Source: Lithospermum erythrorhizon
Lineage: Eukaryota; Streptophyta; Magnoliopsida; Boraginales; Boraginaceae
Reading direction: 5' to 3'
NCBI GenBank assembly: GCA_019722365.1
Contig: JADFUC010001000.1
Location: forward strand, 248,001-312,000
Length of the DNA stretch: 64,000 nucleotides
In this document: one piece after another, positions 13,372 to 25,569 of the stretch
How the letters are laid out: the number at the start of each line of letters is the position of its first letter
Position numbering within the stretch: the stretch's first letter is position 1
Notes under the pieces: model-generated
What the model was told of the DNA's origin: nothing
The model's database searches: none
Seen by the model: only the letters and a program-made list of their open reading frames with translations
Translations under genes and position numbers: made by a program

Positions 13372-15422
13372 TATAGTCAAGCGCTACAAATAAAGAAACA
13401 CGCCCGGCAACGGTAGTTGAATCCAAGACCGTCTTCAGACTACGGGCCGGGGACAATGCATCTACAAGCCATCGACAAAAGTTACATGAACATTGTGTGA
13501 TAGATATTAAAGTTTAATACTCCGTACTACATATAAAGATTTTATATATGAGTAAATACTCGAGTAACTTATTAGCAAATGTAGTTCAATTCGAAATAAA
13601 AAATAATGTCAAATGTACTCTCAAATCTAACTAAAAAATATTTTTTATGAAATCACATCTTGTAAAATGATATGTGTAACGATGTGACAAGTTATAGCTA
13701 TTAAACTCTAAACATGACAATTTCTCTGAGCACTTTTAAAAAATCCTTCACCTAAGAATTTACGTTATTTACGCTTCAATTGGCGTTGTGAGATAAATCG
13801 CCGGATATACCTCAACCGACCAAGATAATCGATAATTATCCATAAACCAACTAATACGGTTGTTTCTAAAAGTTGCTCGAACCCACACCGCAGCGAAGCG
13901 TCAAAATATCATAAATGTACTCAACAACTTTTTAACAATCAAATATACCAGGATATATACAACACTTTTAATTCCCAGAAGTCATATAAGTCAATATTTG
14001 AACTTAATATTTTTTTAACCTATCAAACATTGCATGAATTTCATTTGGAAACAGCGGAAACACATGTTTGTATATATACGTTTTTTAAAAACGATATATG
14101 CATAAAAGAAGAGATAAAGATTCTCCAACTTTTAACTTAATGCTATTGATCCGAATCTCATTGTTTCCTTTATTTCCCCCTCATTCTACGCTATTGCATA
14201 CGGAAAAAAGGTATTCAATCATTAATGTTTATACCATAACTAATCCTTTATGCACAGTCTGTCAATCTTATTATCATTTTTATAATAAATTTTTCATATT
14301 TGAAGATATATGTATTCAAATTAAGCATTATATATAAAAGGAGTAAATCAAAATGAATGTTGTATTTCATCAAAAAATAGATTTAATTAAAACTAATTGG
14401 ATGACAATTAAATGTAAAAACAAATAATTATGTTACAAATAATCAATGACATCAAGTTGGACAATCAATATAAATTTTCAACCACCTCGTGAAGTAAATT
14501 TGAAGTAATAGTTATTATAAACTTCTCCTAAAATTAAGGAGGTTTCAAGATCATGGACTTTATTTTGTAACTTCTAATTCTCCTCTTTCCCAATTATATA
14601 TGAGGTAGATTTCTCTATTAAATTTAAGCTATAATAATTTTTTGAGTAATTTTTTGAATAAACGTCATGGTAGTAAAAGATCGTAGGGTAATGAGTGAGT
14701 GTTGGCTTTGCTTTTATGACTTTGTTTGTCCTTTTTACTTACCATCTCTCCTTCTCCCCCCCTTTATTTATCATCTCCATCTCCCCCTCTTTTCACTCAC
14801 ACAATTCCCATCTTCTCTTTATTCTTTCAACCAATATCTCAACTACCTCCTCTCCCCCCCTCTAAATTATATTATTTTCCCCTCTTTATTTCAGCCATAT
14901 CTTTAGGATGATTAATCTAGAAAATTGGAGGAAGCTTTATACCTTTTGCGGGGAATGTTGTCTGGCTCGAGGCTACTAATCTAGATCTACCAATACAAAT
15001 TATTCTTTTTTATCATATGATACGGTAATAAGTCAATTTGGACAAATATTATGTATCATGTATTAGTGCCTCGGACCAGGCTTCATTCCCCCCAAATTGT
15101 TGCTTCCTCTGAAAAATACTCCAGAAAATTATTAAAGATTGAAGTATGTGGATTATAATTTATAAATCAGGCAAGTCATGTTCATGTTTCGATATTACCT
15201 TCTTGAATTATTTTAGTTTCGTTGGTTTTTGAGATATGTAGCTAGGTTTTGTGGGATATGTGATTTATTGTGTTGAGATCTATGAAGCAAGAGCAGATTG
15301 GTGTAATGATGAAAATCTTGACCCCCAGAAACTTTTTTCTGTCACTGAAACAGAGAGAGGAGGTAACAGTTTTCATCATTACTCTTTCGTATTTTCCGAT
15401 TTTAGTGTTTTTTTCCTGTTTT
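13372..15422. other. Intergenic; possible old SINE fragment near 13870 and pyrimidine-rich tract 14740-14900
   Basis: 13874-13893 contains CTCGAACCCACACCGCA, sharing 15 bases with the tRNA-like head of the SINE at 22305 and possibly a decayed relative. 14740-14900 is a long C/T tract that opens two overlapping low-complexity reading frames which I do not accept as genes. At 15280-15362 a short frame (KQEQIGVMMKIL...) ends at a GAG/GTAACA sequence like a splice donor, but nothing recognisable is encoded. Confidence 0.35.
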
Positions 15423-15602
15423 AAAATAAGGTACCCAATTTGTCATCAGTTTAACTATTTCTGAGATCTATCATTATATATGTTCAATTTTCTCATGATG
15501 GCTTCAAGAATCTACTTTATTTGTCCTTTTCTTCTGTTCTTAGATTTTGTTATCTGTTACTTACACATTCACTTTATGAATATCATTATAATTATTAACT
15601 CA
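15423..15602 (+). repeat. Dispersed repeat, copy A (matches 54722-54855)
   Basis: About 180 bases align to 54722-54855 in the same orientation. Matching blocks include CCCAATTTGTCATCAGTTTA (TTCTCATCAG in the other copy) and ATTCACTTTATGAATATCATT. The other copy lies about 1 kb upstream of the Helitron-type exons, so this may be a fragment of the same element family. Confidence 0.75.
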
Positions 15603-16547
15603 TGATAGTTTCTTGCATTTTCACTTTCTACATTTTTTTGGATTTAGGGTTTTACCACCCCAACCAACACCCCCCCCTGGCCCCTCCCTCCTCCCAACCC
15701 CCTCCGATCTCATGTGATGTCAACCATAAAAGCCTCTAAATGAATGGACTAGAAAGCTTGGCTTTTCAGATTAGATTCTTAGATATATATTCTTTTTACA
15801 AACATTCTACCTTTTTACATCAAAGTTATAAAATCACCAATCTTTAAAATATCATGTTTTTCAAAAGCGTTTAGATCAAGATTAATTCGAGTCTTTTTGA
15901 AAAGAGATGAATCTTGAAGAATATGGTTAATGTAAAATCTCAAGATGCTCATTTCTGCTTGTCCGTCCTACAACGGTATGTTGACTATACATCTTGATTG
16001 GCGAACTTTCCTATTTAATCTAAATAACTTTTGCTTGTTGGAGTATATAATCATATAATACGACTTTGATACAGTAAAAACTAATCAATTCAATGTGAAA
16101 AGACGAGGTAAATAGGTAATATACTTCACGAGTTCACGTTCATCAAAGAGACACTAAATTTGATTCAATAAATGGTTGAAATGGTATGCATCTTACATTC
16201 TTACCTAACGTTTTTATTTTGATATATAAATTTATGAAGGCCTTTTATCTAATTAAGTTTTGTTTCACTTCAGATGTCCTGTTGGACATCCTTTTGATGT
16301 CAAATTATGCCATAACTTGCGTATGAAAACTATTGCTTCAAGAAAGATGAAAGAATACACATACATTTTCGGAAATCTATATATACTTGTTGTATAGTAT
16401 AGACTATAGAAGCAACTTGATTCAAATAATTGTACATTCACTTCATAATAAACCCTAGCCTAATAAAATAATGTATCCCTTTACTGTAGAATTGTTGATT
16501 GGTACTTGAATTAATGTGCAAACATTCTACTCAAACTTGTGAAATTT
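15603..16547. other. Intergenic; C-rich patch at 15655-15712
   Basis: The patch at 15655-15712 is dominated by runs of C (for example AACACCCCCCCCTGG). Nothing coding or structured was seen otherwise. Confidence 0.4.
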
Positions 16548-19500
16548 TTGAACAGCTATATGCCATATATATTCAGTCTAGCTTGCTGGCAATAAGTCCA
16601 TCTAATGGTTGGACAAGTCCATCTAATGGTTGAACAGCTATATGCCATATATATTCAGTTAATGGCAATATGTACTCAACTGAATCTGGAGCTTCTACAT
16701 AGTAATGTTGATTTATTTCTTGATTTATATGATATCTCGACTTCTCCGGTTGGTTTGCCTAATGGGAATCAATCATTTGCCACTAAGGAGGGCACTATTC
16801 AGTTGACCCCACATTTAACTCTTGCACATGTTTTATATATTCCGTCTCTTAGGTGTAATCTATTACTCCTTCCGTTACAAAATAAAGTTTCACCATTTTG
16901 CCCAAAAATCGATTTATTACCAGCTTACGAAATCAATTTAAAAGTAAATAAAGTCACAATTTCTTTTCAATGCGATGTAAAGATTATTAACCAAATAAAA
17001 TAAAGATAATCAATAGACATAAATTTAAAGTCAAGATTAAAAAAGCAAAAAATCACTTATTTCAAACGTTAATTTCTTTAGATGGAAGACTTATTTTGAG
17101 ACGGAGGGAGTATTTGTTTTTCAATTTTTGGAGGCTGAGCGATTTATTGTCATATTTACTAATAAGCTATGTATTATTCAGGACCACACTTTGAGGAACC
17201 TGATTGGAGCGGGAGTGCAGTCTAATGGGGTCTATTGGTTCCGACATGTTCCCATCTCTTCACTACCGAACACGCGCGACAGTAAATTCTGCTGATTTAT
17301 GGCATCGTCGGTTAGGGCATCCTTTCCAGAAGATTATCTCTAGTTTACGTGTCACTCTTAATTTTGATATTTCTAGTAGTAGTGCTTCGAATATTAATGA
17401 TTTTAGTGTTTGCTTTAAAGCAAAACAACCTCGTACTTCATTTCCATTGATATGAATAAAGTTGCTAGTTTATTTGAATTTGATACATTGTGATATTTGG
17501 GGTCCTGTGTCTGTATCTTCTAGTAATGGTACACGATATTTTTTAACAATTGTTGATGATTGTTCACGAACTATTTAGATATTTTTAATGGTCGTAACAT
17601 GTAGGTCCCCAATTAATTAAAAAATTTTGTGCCATGGTAAAAACTCAATTTCATAGGTGTGTTAAAATTCTTCGAAGTGATAATGGTCAGGAATTTCTCT
17701 GTTTAAAAAATTTCTATGATGAAACTGGCATGTTACATCAAACCTCTCAAGGCACGCCAACAAATGGACGCGCTGAACGAAGATCGCCATGTATTAAATA
17801 TGGCCCGTGCTCTAAGGTTCCAATCCAATCTTCCTAAAACTTTTGCTCGAGGTGTACGATCGGCGTTCACTTGATAAACCGCATCTCTACCCCAATTCTT
17901 CAAGGCAATAGTCCATATGAAATTCTTTTTATGGTCGCCCCTTCGATGTTTCTCACAGATTGGGTCGTCACATACCAGAATAAAGCCACGATCAAGGATA
18001 AGCCATTCTTGTTCTCGAAGTGTATTTTTATTGGATATCCATTTGGACAAAAAGACGACGCTTTATTTGATTTGGATATCGCATGAGTATTTTGTTACCG
18101 GATGCTGTCTTCTTTGAGGATAAATTTCCATTCTCTTTCGCTTCCCTCTATAATCGCAATCGCTGCTTTCAGATCTCACTGAAGCCGGTTTTATTGTGGA
18201 TGATGAAGGATGGTGACTATTCCAACGGGCCGGAAGAAGTTCCAAAGCATCGCTGCTCTAGCCGCGATCGCATCGCTCCGAGGTTCTAAAATGGTTGTTC
18301 TCAACAAGTTACTATCGCACAATTCCTTGTGAAGTTTCTCCTCCCGCAACGCATATACCAAATGGGGGAGTTCTCATACTACCCTATTGAAAATGTCGAG
18401 TTATTAGAAAGTGGTCATCATATTCTGCCAACCTTCAACTTGTTTGGTATGTTACAATATAGTGATTACCGCTACCATACCCAAAGCTACCAAGAGATTT
18501 CAATTGGCCCTCGTGTACTTGCTCCTATACCTTATTATGTAAATTTCCGAGCAAATTTTCTACACCACACAAATCTTTTTGGCAATGGCTTCTATGTATG
18601 CGAACCCATGTCATATAATGGTGCCTCGCTCAGATCCAAATGGCGCTACGCTACGCAAGAAGCAAATTGACGCACTTCAACGTAACGGTACTGACGCTGA
18701 GCTCTCGCCTCCGTGTAAAAAAGTTATTGGTCGTCAGTTGGGTGTACAAAATCAAACGTAAATCGATAAAGTCTATTGAACATTTTAAAGGGCGCTGTCA
18801 GGATGGTAATCACTGCTGGTGGTCTTCGATTATAATGAAACTTTTGCTCCCGTTGCAAAAATGGGTACCGTCCGTGTGTTCTTATCAGTTGTTGTTGCAT
18901 GTAATTGGGAGCTCCATCAAAATGGATGTACACAATGCCTTTCTTCACGGGCGAAGTCAATGTAATAAGTTTATATGAAATTACCTCCCGGATATTCTAC
19001 TTCTCTACTTGGTCGTACGCAGTCGGTAAAGTCATCAGATGGCCGGGTCGCACCTAGAATGGGGTTTGCCAAACTGCTTTATTAAAATTTGGTTTTACTC
19101 AGTCATATGCTGATTATTCTCTTTTCAGCTATATTCGAGGTGATATTTCTCTTCATGTTCTAGTATACGTGGATGATCTTATCATTGCAGGGTCTTCTCA
19201 TCTTGCGATTCAACAACTCAAGAATTATTTACACAAGTGTTTCCATATGAAGGATCTTGGTTGTTTGAAATATTTTCTTGGTATTAAGCTTAATAATTGC
19301 AACGATGATCTCTATTTCTCAACGCAAGTACGCTGCTAGATGTCTCCTGATCAATCGTGCATGCTCGATAAACCAACTAACACGGCTACGGAACAACATC
19401 ACCGACAGCTAATGCGCGAACGGTCCTCAAGCATAAATCCGTAGAGAGAGGCTTATAGACGACTTCGGTCGCCTTGTTTATTTGACTATTACCAGCCTCG

Positions 19501-20133
19501 GTACTCTCGCTTATGCCGTTTCCTATATAATCGCTCAATTTTGAGCTCGCCAAAGCGTGGATCATTAGATGTCAGCTGCTCGAGTATTATATTATTTAAA
19601 GTGGTCAGCCTGTGTCAAGGTATCCTTCTCCCCAAAACATAATGATTTTCAACTTACTACTTTTTTGTGATAGTGATTTAAGTTGTTTGCCCTATGATTT
19701 AGGAGATGTCCTTACCGGGTATTTTCACAGGCTTGGCTCATCCCTATATCATGGAAGACCAAGAAACAACATACACGCCGCAGAGGTTGACTATCACGCT
19801 ATGGTAACGGCTACCCAGGAATTGAAAATGGTTGAAATCTTTGTTACATTCGCTTGGAGTTGTGCATTCAAAACCTATGAAGTTATTTTGTGATAGCCAG
19901 GCTGCTATACATATTGCTACTAATCCTGTTTTTCATGATCGTACTCAAGCATATTGAAGTTGATTGTCATTTTGTTTCAAGCGATTTGAGTTAAAAAGTC
20001 AGTCATATTACTATCGCTTATGTTCCTATGTGACATCAATTGGTTGATATATAGACTAAGGCATCGGGGAAAGTAACAATTTTCATTTTATTACGCAAGA
20101 TTTGCGATTGCGACTAAACTGGAGTGAAGATTA
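16548..20133 (+). pseudogene. Ty1/copia polyprotein remnant, 5'-truncated, interrupted by a MITE
   Basis: Copia pol pieces occur in order on the plus strand. 16690-16860 is the pre-protease/protease text (GLPNGNQ... HVLYIPSLRCNLL). 17290-17330 gives LWHRRLGHPF, the pre-integrase motif. 17495-17575 gives WGPVSVSSSNGTRYF and TIVDDCSR. 17630-17800 is the integrase core (KILRSDNGQEF, TPTNGRAERR). 18640-19000 carries RT text. About 19155-19190 gives VYVDDLIIAG, the RT catalytic motif. 19600-20100 is RNase H text ending near HIEVDCHFVSS. Many stops and shifts break the frame. The start shows a local duplication: GAACAGCTATATGCCATATA occurs at about 16551 and 16632. It looks like an Ale-type lineage from the short LTR. 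No 5' LTR was found. Confidence 0.88.
16866..17110. mobile_element. Stowaway MITE inserted in the copia remnant (245 bp)
   Basis: Starts CTCCTTCCGTTACAAAATAA and ends TTATTTTGAGACGGAGGGAG, long inverted ends with the classic Stowaway terminus, flanked by TA at 16864-16865 and 17111-17112. It splits the copia text just after RCNLL; the copia frame resumes on the right. The MITE is therefore younger than the copia insertion. Confidence 0.88.
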
Positions 20134-20305
20134 TGTGATATATTAGACATATTAATGTATAGAGGGCTGAGCCCATATGTCGTTTACATAAATTAGGTTT
20201 CTTTAGATAGTTTTTCCACTATAAATATATATACCTCAGTCTGTTAATATTGAATACAAGAGAAAATTCCTCCATACAATTGTGGTTATTCTCTGATCTT
20301 TAACA
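20134..20305 (+). repeat. Short 3' LTR of the copia remnant
   Basis: A segment of about 172 bases follows the RNase H end, beginning TGTGATATATTAGAC and ending CTCTGATCTTTAACA (TG...CA). A TATA-like CTATAAATATATA sits at about 20219. The short length fits Ale-type copia elements. No 5' LTR copy was found for comparison. Confidence 0.6.
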
Positions 20306-22304
20306 CTATGGCCAGAGCTCAGACTCCAAAGTTACACTTCACTTACCCCATTATAACATTCTCTTCAAAATGAAAGTTGAACGGAAAACATTGAAACTCT
20401 AGAAAAATTATACTTAGGTTGAAGTACTAAATATATAGCCACCTTCTTCAATGCAAAGTTTATTAATATCCATTCACGAAAACAAAATCAAACTACTGTG
20501 TGTAAAATCAAATTTTCAGGATTTGATTGAATAATCATTATGTTCGAATATTATTGTCACAATGAGATAATCGATTCCTCTTTGGCACACATGTTGTCTG
20601 GATATGTTGTAACTTACTGATTAGGTGGCCATTTGACACATTTAACATTAAATCACTAATCATACAAGTATTACTTTTTGACGAAGTTTATCATATGTGA
20701 CTTATTTAATATCTAATGTGGTTTGCCTCTACTTCAGATGGGCATGCTACCGAGTCGGGCTCGTTCTACTCAATATACACTCATTCACCTCATCAAATAA
20801 AAGCAATAATCAAACAACATTTTATAATATTGACCTACATTCACCTTAAATATCATTACCTATGTTAATTGTTATGATTTACCTTTATCAACACTTATCT
20901 CAATCCAAACGGACCAACAAAGTATAAAAGTAAAAGTAAGAATACAAATACAGAATGTTAATAAGCTCAACTTATTCAAGACTAGGGTTGAAGTCTTTGC
21001 ATCCCAAAAGAGAACGCAACCAAATTTTTTTTGAAGATGGTCACCTATGTTGGCCATGGGACAAGAAGGAGGACAAAGAGTGGTGGGTGTTAGATAGAGT
21101 GGTGAACCTCTCATTTCACTAATTAAGTCACTCATGCTTCATCGATTTCTGAAGCTGAGGCATCATATTCAAACATATGTTAAAATTTAATGCCATAATT
21201 TAATGCTCTGACCATCTCCCTCTATTTCTTGGTTAAGGAGAGTCAACATCACCTCATATCATCTCTGTCTTCAAGGCTGCCTCTTTTCCTATTTTTGTGT
21301 TTAATTGGACAACGATATGTCTTGTTTCTCTGAATTCTATCATTTCTTTTTATAAAAAATATTACGGCAAATTCATAGAAAAATCTAGTACTGTACACAT
21401 AAGTCAGCTTATGTTGTGCAGGTTTTTCCGTTCATCTTTTTTGGGAATGGAATACTCAATGATATGAGATGTTGCTTCCCTGGGTAGTACTGCACCTTCT
21501 CATAATTTACCAATCACTAAAAAATTGTGTCTATTTTTTAGAAGAAAAAAAAAGGAAAAAGACTTGTAAACCAAAATTCCCTACACTTCAAAACTATCTT
21601 CTAATAATTTTAAATATACATATATACAATTTGGTTAAAATATATTAAAATAGTATTATTTCAACCTATTTTACTATTAATATGATAAATTTTATTTTTT
21701 TAAATCAATGTTATGTGTATTAATTACTGTTATAAAGTTAATTAATGTTTATTATTAAAAAACAAAGCGAATAATCTTTTTAATTAGAAATGGAGGTAGT
21801 ACTATTGCTTAAAGGTTTTCAAGAAATTCACCAATCACCACGAAATTAAGGTTGAAGATTTGTAACGAGAATGAGTAACTAAAATAAATTCACATTGAAG
21901 TTTTAGTGACAAAGGTAAGAGATTTCATATTACCATCCCCTATAATTTTTCTAAAATTTAGTTTTAACCATCACTTTTCTTATTTTCGTGATTCGCTTTT
22001 TATTTTTATTTTTGATATCATTGAAAAAAGAGAAAAATGAGGGAATTATAACAAAAATAACCTCAAAATAGGGAGGATATAAATTTAGGAGCGACAGTGA
22101 GAAGAAATAATTTTATTAAAATATTCTATTTTAGTAAATATGAAAATTCAATAATTTTTATATTTTTAATGATTTCATCCCCTATTATAACTTTTAAAGA
22201 ATGTGAGTGCTCTAAGAAAGAGCCATACAATAGAATAATGATAGAAACACAAAGATTTATATATATAAAATTAAATAGAAATTAACAAAAAGTGCTTCAA
22301 TTCT
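20306..22304. other. Intergenic, no supported gene
   Basis: The longest frame, on the minus strand at 21135-20872 (87 codons), starts MSDLISEMRGSPLYL and ends in a hydrophobic stretch, but it has no recognisable domain and sits in AT-rich spacer. I do not call it. 21540-22290 is very AT-rich. Confidence 0.4.
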
Positions 22305-22586
22305 TAAAAGGCTAAACCGCCACACTACCGGCCCTCGGCGGCCCTCCCTGACCTAATGGAAGAGGTAAATCGCGGATGCGCGGGGTCCTCAAGGTCCCTC
22401 CCCGATTCCACGGAAGAGTGTTAATCGGCAGGACGCGCCCACCCGGCGAGGGACTCGAGCCTTTCCTTTAAACCACTTCAATACGAGATTCTACCACTGG
22501 CGCGATTCGAACCCACACCGCATTGCCAGACGGGATACTTAACACCTGCCTCTTTACCAATTAGCCTACGTCCGAACGTGTGTTTC
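22305..22586 (-). mobile_element. tRNA-derived SINE with 8-bp target-site duplication
   Basis: Read on the minus strand, the 5' end is tRNA-like. GGCTAATTGGTAAAGAGGC at 22566-22548 resembles a pol III A box and GGTTCGAATCG at 22513-22503 matches the B box (GGTTCGANTCC type). The rest, down to 22305, is a GC-rich body unrelated to a tRNA, with short CGG/CCGG-rich arms and a T-rich tail. TCAATTCT flanks both ends (22297-22304 and 22587-22594), as expected for target-primed retroposition. No acceptor stem can be formed, so it is not a functional tRNA. Confidence 0.75.
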
Positions 22587-25569
22587 TCAATTCTCATGCG
22601 AATTTCCAATCTCCATCTTCACTCATTTTTCAATTGAGGCAGAGAACGGAAAAAACAAGAAAATTGTATCATTCCATTTTAATTTCCAATCCGTGATGAA
22701 ATGCCACCTAATTCTCTTGCTGGAATAGGCCAACAAATATTAATCATAAAAAGAAGATACCGGTAATTAAGGGTTATACAATTTAGTGCTACATTGACTA
22801 CTGTTGAAGTTAATTCTAACAGTGGTAGGGACTAGGGGTGACGCTTAGAACAGCAACATTATTTATCTTTTTGACCACTTTCATTATGTCCCGGTTAATG
22901 TCGTTTGAACTTTGAAGAACACCAACATTTATGTTAGGATGCTATTTTATGGGGAAGTTGTGTTTTTGGACTTTTGGAAAATTGCCTTTTCAATTTGACT
23001 TCAAAACCCAAGAACGAGACTTTTGATTTTTGTTATCGAGTCACCTGGTTTGGTGTTTTGCCCTCTTTTTTGATGAGTTGGAACTTAGCTTTGTTGAATC
23101 TCTCAACACGTAATTTTGATTCTACAATATAATTACAAAAGATAATTGAAATTTTATAAGAACGAATAAGAAACAGATCTAGCAAATTCAAACTTCTACT
23201 TCGAACCTCATACTTCAATTACAAAAGATAATTGAAATTTTATATATGTAGATTGTTCAACTCAAATCCCAATTAATTAGTGAACAAAGTAAAGCACAAA
23301 AATAAGAAAAATCATGCATGTCAAGATTGTCATTGGTGTAGTGACATTATCTCAATACAAGCCAATGAAGTAATTAATTTAATACTATCTATATCCACAA
23401 CTTCACCATTAATTACTAATTACTTTATTTTAATAAATATAAAATTTATTTATTGATCTTTCGTTAAAATAGTTTCATAATATTATTTTCTTATAATTTT
23501 TTAACCTATAGTTTAAGAATTATTGATAGTCAAACTTTACATTCCCCGAGACATTAAAAACGCCAAATAAAAAAATTAAGAACAAAAACCTTTAAGAGAT
23601 TAAGGAAATTCTAGAAGCGAAATTAATCAAGGGTTATGCTAACGCCGACATCTACCGGGTTTAATCTGAAGACTGTTGATTAGCGAAGCGGACGCTACTA
23701 CTTGACGGACGCCCCTACGGTGACGTAGTCAGGTTAATCAATCGCCGGATGTGTCCGTCCATTATGAAACGAATCAAACTGCCCTTATCTTCGAGTTCGA
23801 CGGCCTTATCGTAGGCAAGCACCGACCTGCTGGGGCCGACCTTAATTTTAGTAGTCCTCTATTCGATCCGGGTGCCCTGCCTCGGGGTCCCCATTTATCC
23901 TGGGCCATCAAAAAAAATTGTGTTAAACGGGGCCACGCTTAGGTTAAATGGGGTTCCGTTTATAACTAAGAAATACAAACATTAATCATTTCATGTATTT
24001 TTTAATTCCCATATGATGTGGGCCTACATAGCTCAATAGGTTTTTCGCACCGTCCATATACCATACAAATGGTCAACATATATGATACATCCATTACACT
24101 CAATCTTCTCATGATGAAATTTGAACGTTATAAGATCACCATAGTTTAGGTCGGAATCCTCACAAATTTATGACACCTATCCATTAAGTAAACTCTCCCA
24201 AGTTTCCTATCCTTGCCCTGCCATTGACATCGAAAACTTTATCATCGACAAATTTACTTACATTCCTTCGGTAAAGATGTGACATCTTCGAACATACTTT
24301 CGAGGTAGTTCGATCCTTTCACTAGTTGGTTCGCAAATAATCTTGAAAAATCTCTTACAAGGTACTCCGACCGTAATTTCTTCTCGAGACATATCGAACA
24401 AGATATTGTAAAATGAATGTGATTTGAAAGTTGAGAGTTTTGATTCTTATCAACTTATTATTACCCCTATTTCGAGGGTATGGGAGGTATTAGACCACCA
24501 AAGAAGATGTCATGGATGAAGAAACACAAGAATGATTGTGTTTGTCTTACGTTTTTGTATTTTATGGTTTGGATGTTGACGTATTCGTATTTTGAACAAT
24601 TTAGTTGATGTTATCTCGTATTTGAACAATTTAAATTTCGTGTCATTGAATAATTTCAAGCTATGTTAAGTGATGTTATCTCGTATTTAGTTTTGATGTT
24701 TATGTTGATGTATTTGAAAGTTGGATTAAGTTCTAATTTGCTATCGTGATCTATTATTCCTCCGCAAGTTGTCGGGTAATAAACGGGGGGTGTATGGGAT
24801 ATGGTACCAATTGAAAAAATGCATGTTTTGTACAACCCGGCACGGATATACTTAAAACCGGGTATCAAGCATAACCGCACCTGACGGCCTCGAATCGACC
24901 TCGGCCGAATGGCCCCGCGAAATCTTTATCAGCAGAGTCGGATCCGTCCCGCCCGCTACTCCAATGGGATGATGGACAGAAAGTGAAACGAACTAATGGG
25001 TTGGGCCACTAGACGACTCCAAGCGGCGGCCCATTAACCACCACTACAATATTGTTGTTATGAGTGGGGTTCAAGTTGTACTAGGCAATCCAATCATGTA
25101 ATTATTAGATTTGTTCTGGTCTTCTGGACAACAAATCTTTTTTAACACGAATTCGACTCCTATGCTTTGATGGATGAGTCTGTGCATAGAAATTGTCTAT
25201 ATGTTATGTTAAAATGAGGGTGGAGGAGATGAATTTTTCACCCTCAAGAAGAGTATTGGTAATGTATCATTATTCCTCAAGTCTCTACTCAAATTCGTTA
25301 CAACGTGGCATCTTTATGAGCCTCAACTTACCATCTTTTCGTAACTTCAAGTCAATTCCAACTTCTCATTTTCCATGTTTAAATTACCCATTTGGCCTTT
25401 GAGGATATTGTGAGCAACCAATCTGAGCCACAAGAACGCTTCTATAGCATATACCTATACACTTGTCGTCTAAGACCACACTCCTAATGTAATAACCTTG
25501 ATTTTTTCACCCTGTTTATGTGACAAAACACTAATAAGCTAAGTAGAACAAAAGCTTGCATTGTTCTTC
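22587..25569. other. Intergenic with GC-rich islands at 23630-23960 and 24880-25040
   Basis: 23630-23960 stands out from AT-rich surroundings and holds an open frame of 63 codons without recognisable similarity; its text (GGGTCCCCATTTATCCTGGGCC) looks like decayed transposon. 24880-25040 is a second GC-rich patch. A TAATTGAAATTTTATA-type word occurs at about 23140 and 23230, a small duplication. 25205-25402 is open in one frame just upstream of the D27-like gene but shows no transit-peptide or family match. Confidence 0.35.

Noticed and set aside
14667..14911. Two overlapping Pro/Leu/Ser-rich frames
   Set aside because: They come from a C/T-rich tract; they overlap in different frames and match no family.
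20872..21135. 87-codon minus-strand frame with a hydrophobic tail
   Set aside because: No recognisable domain, no promoter or splice context, and AT-rich surroundings.
22503..22570. Possible tRNA gene
   Set aside because: A and B boxes are present, but no acceptor or anticodon stem can be drawn and an 8-bp duplication flanks a longer unit, so it is a SINE.
23751..23942. 63-codon frame in a GC-rich island
   Set aside because: No similarity recognised; the island looks like decayed transposon.
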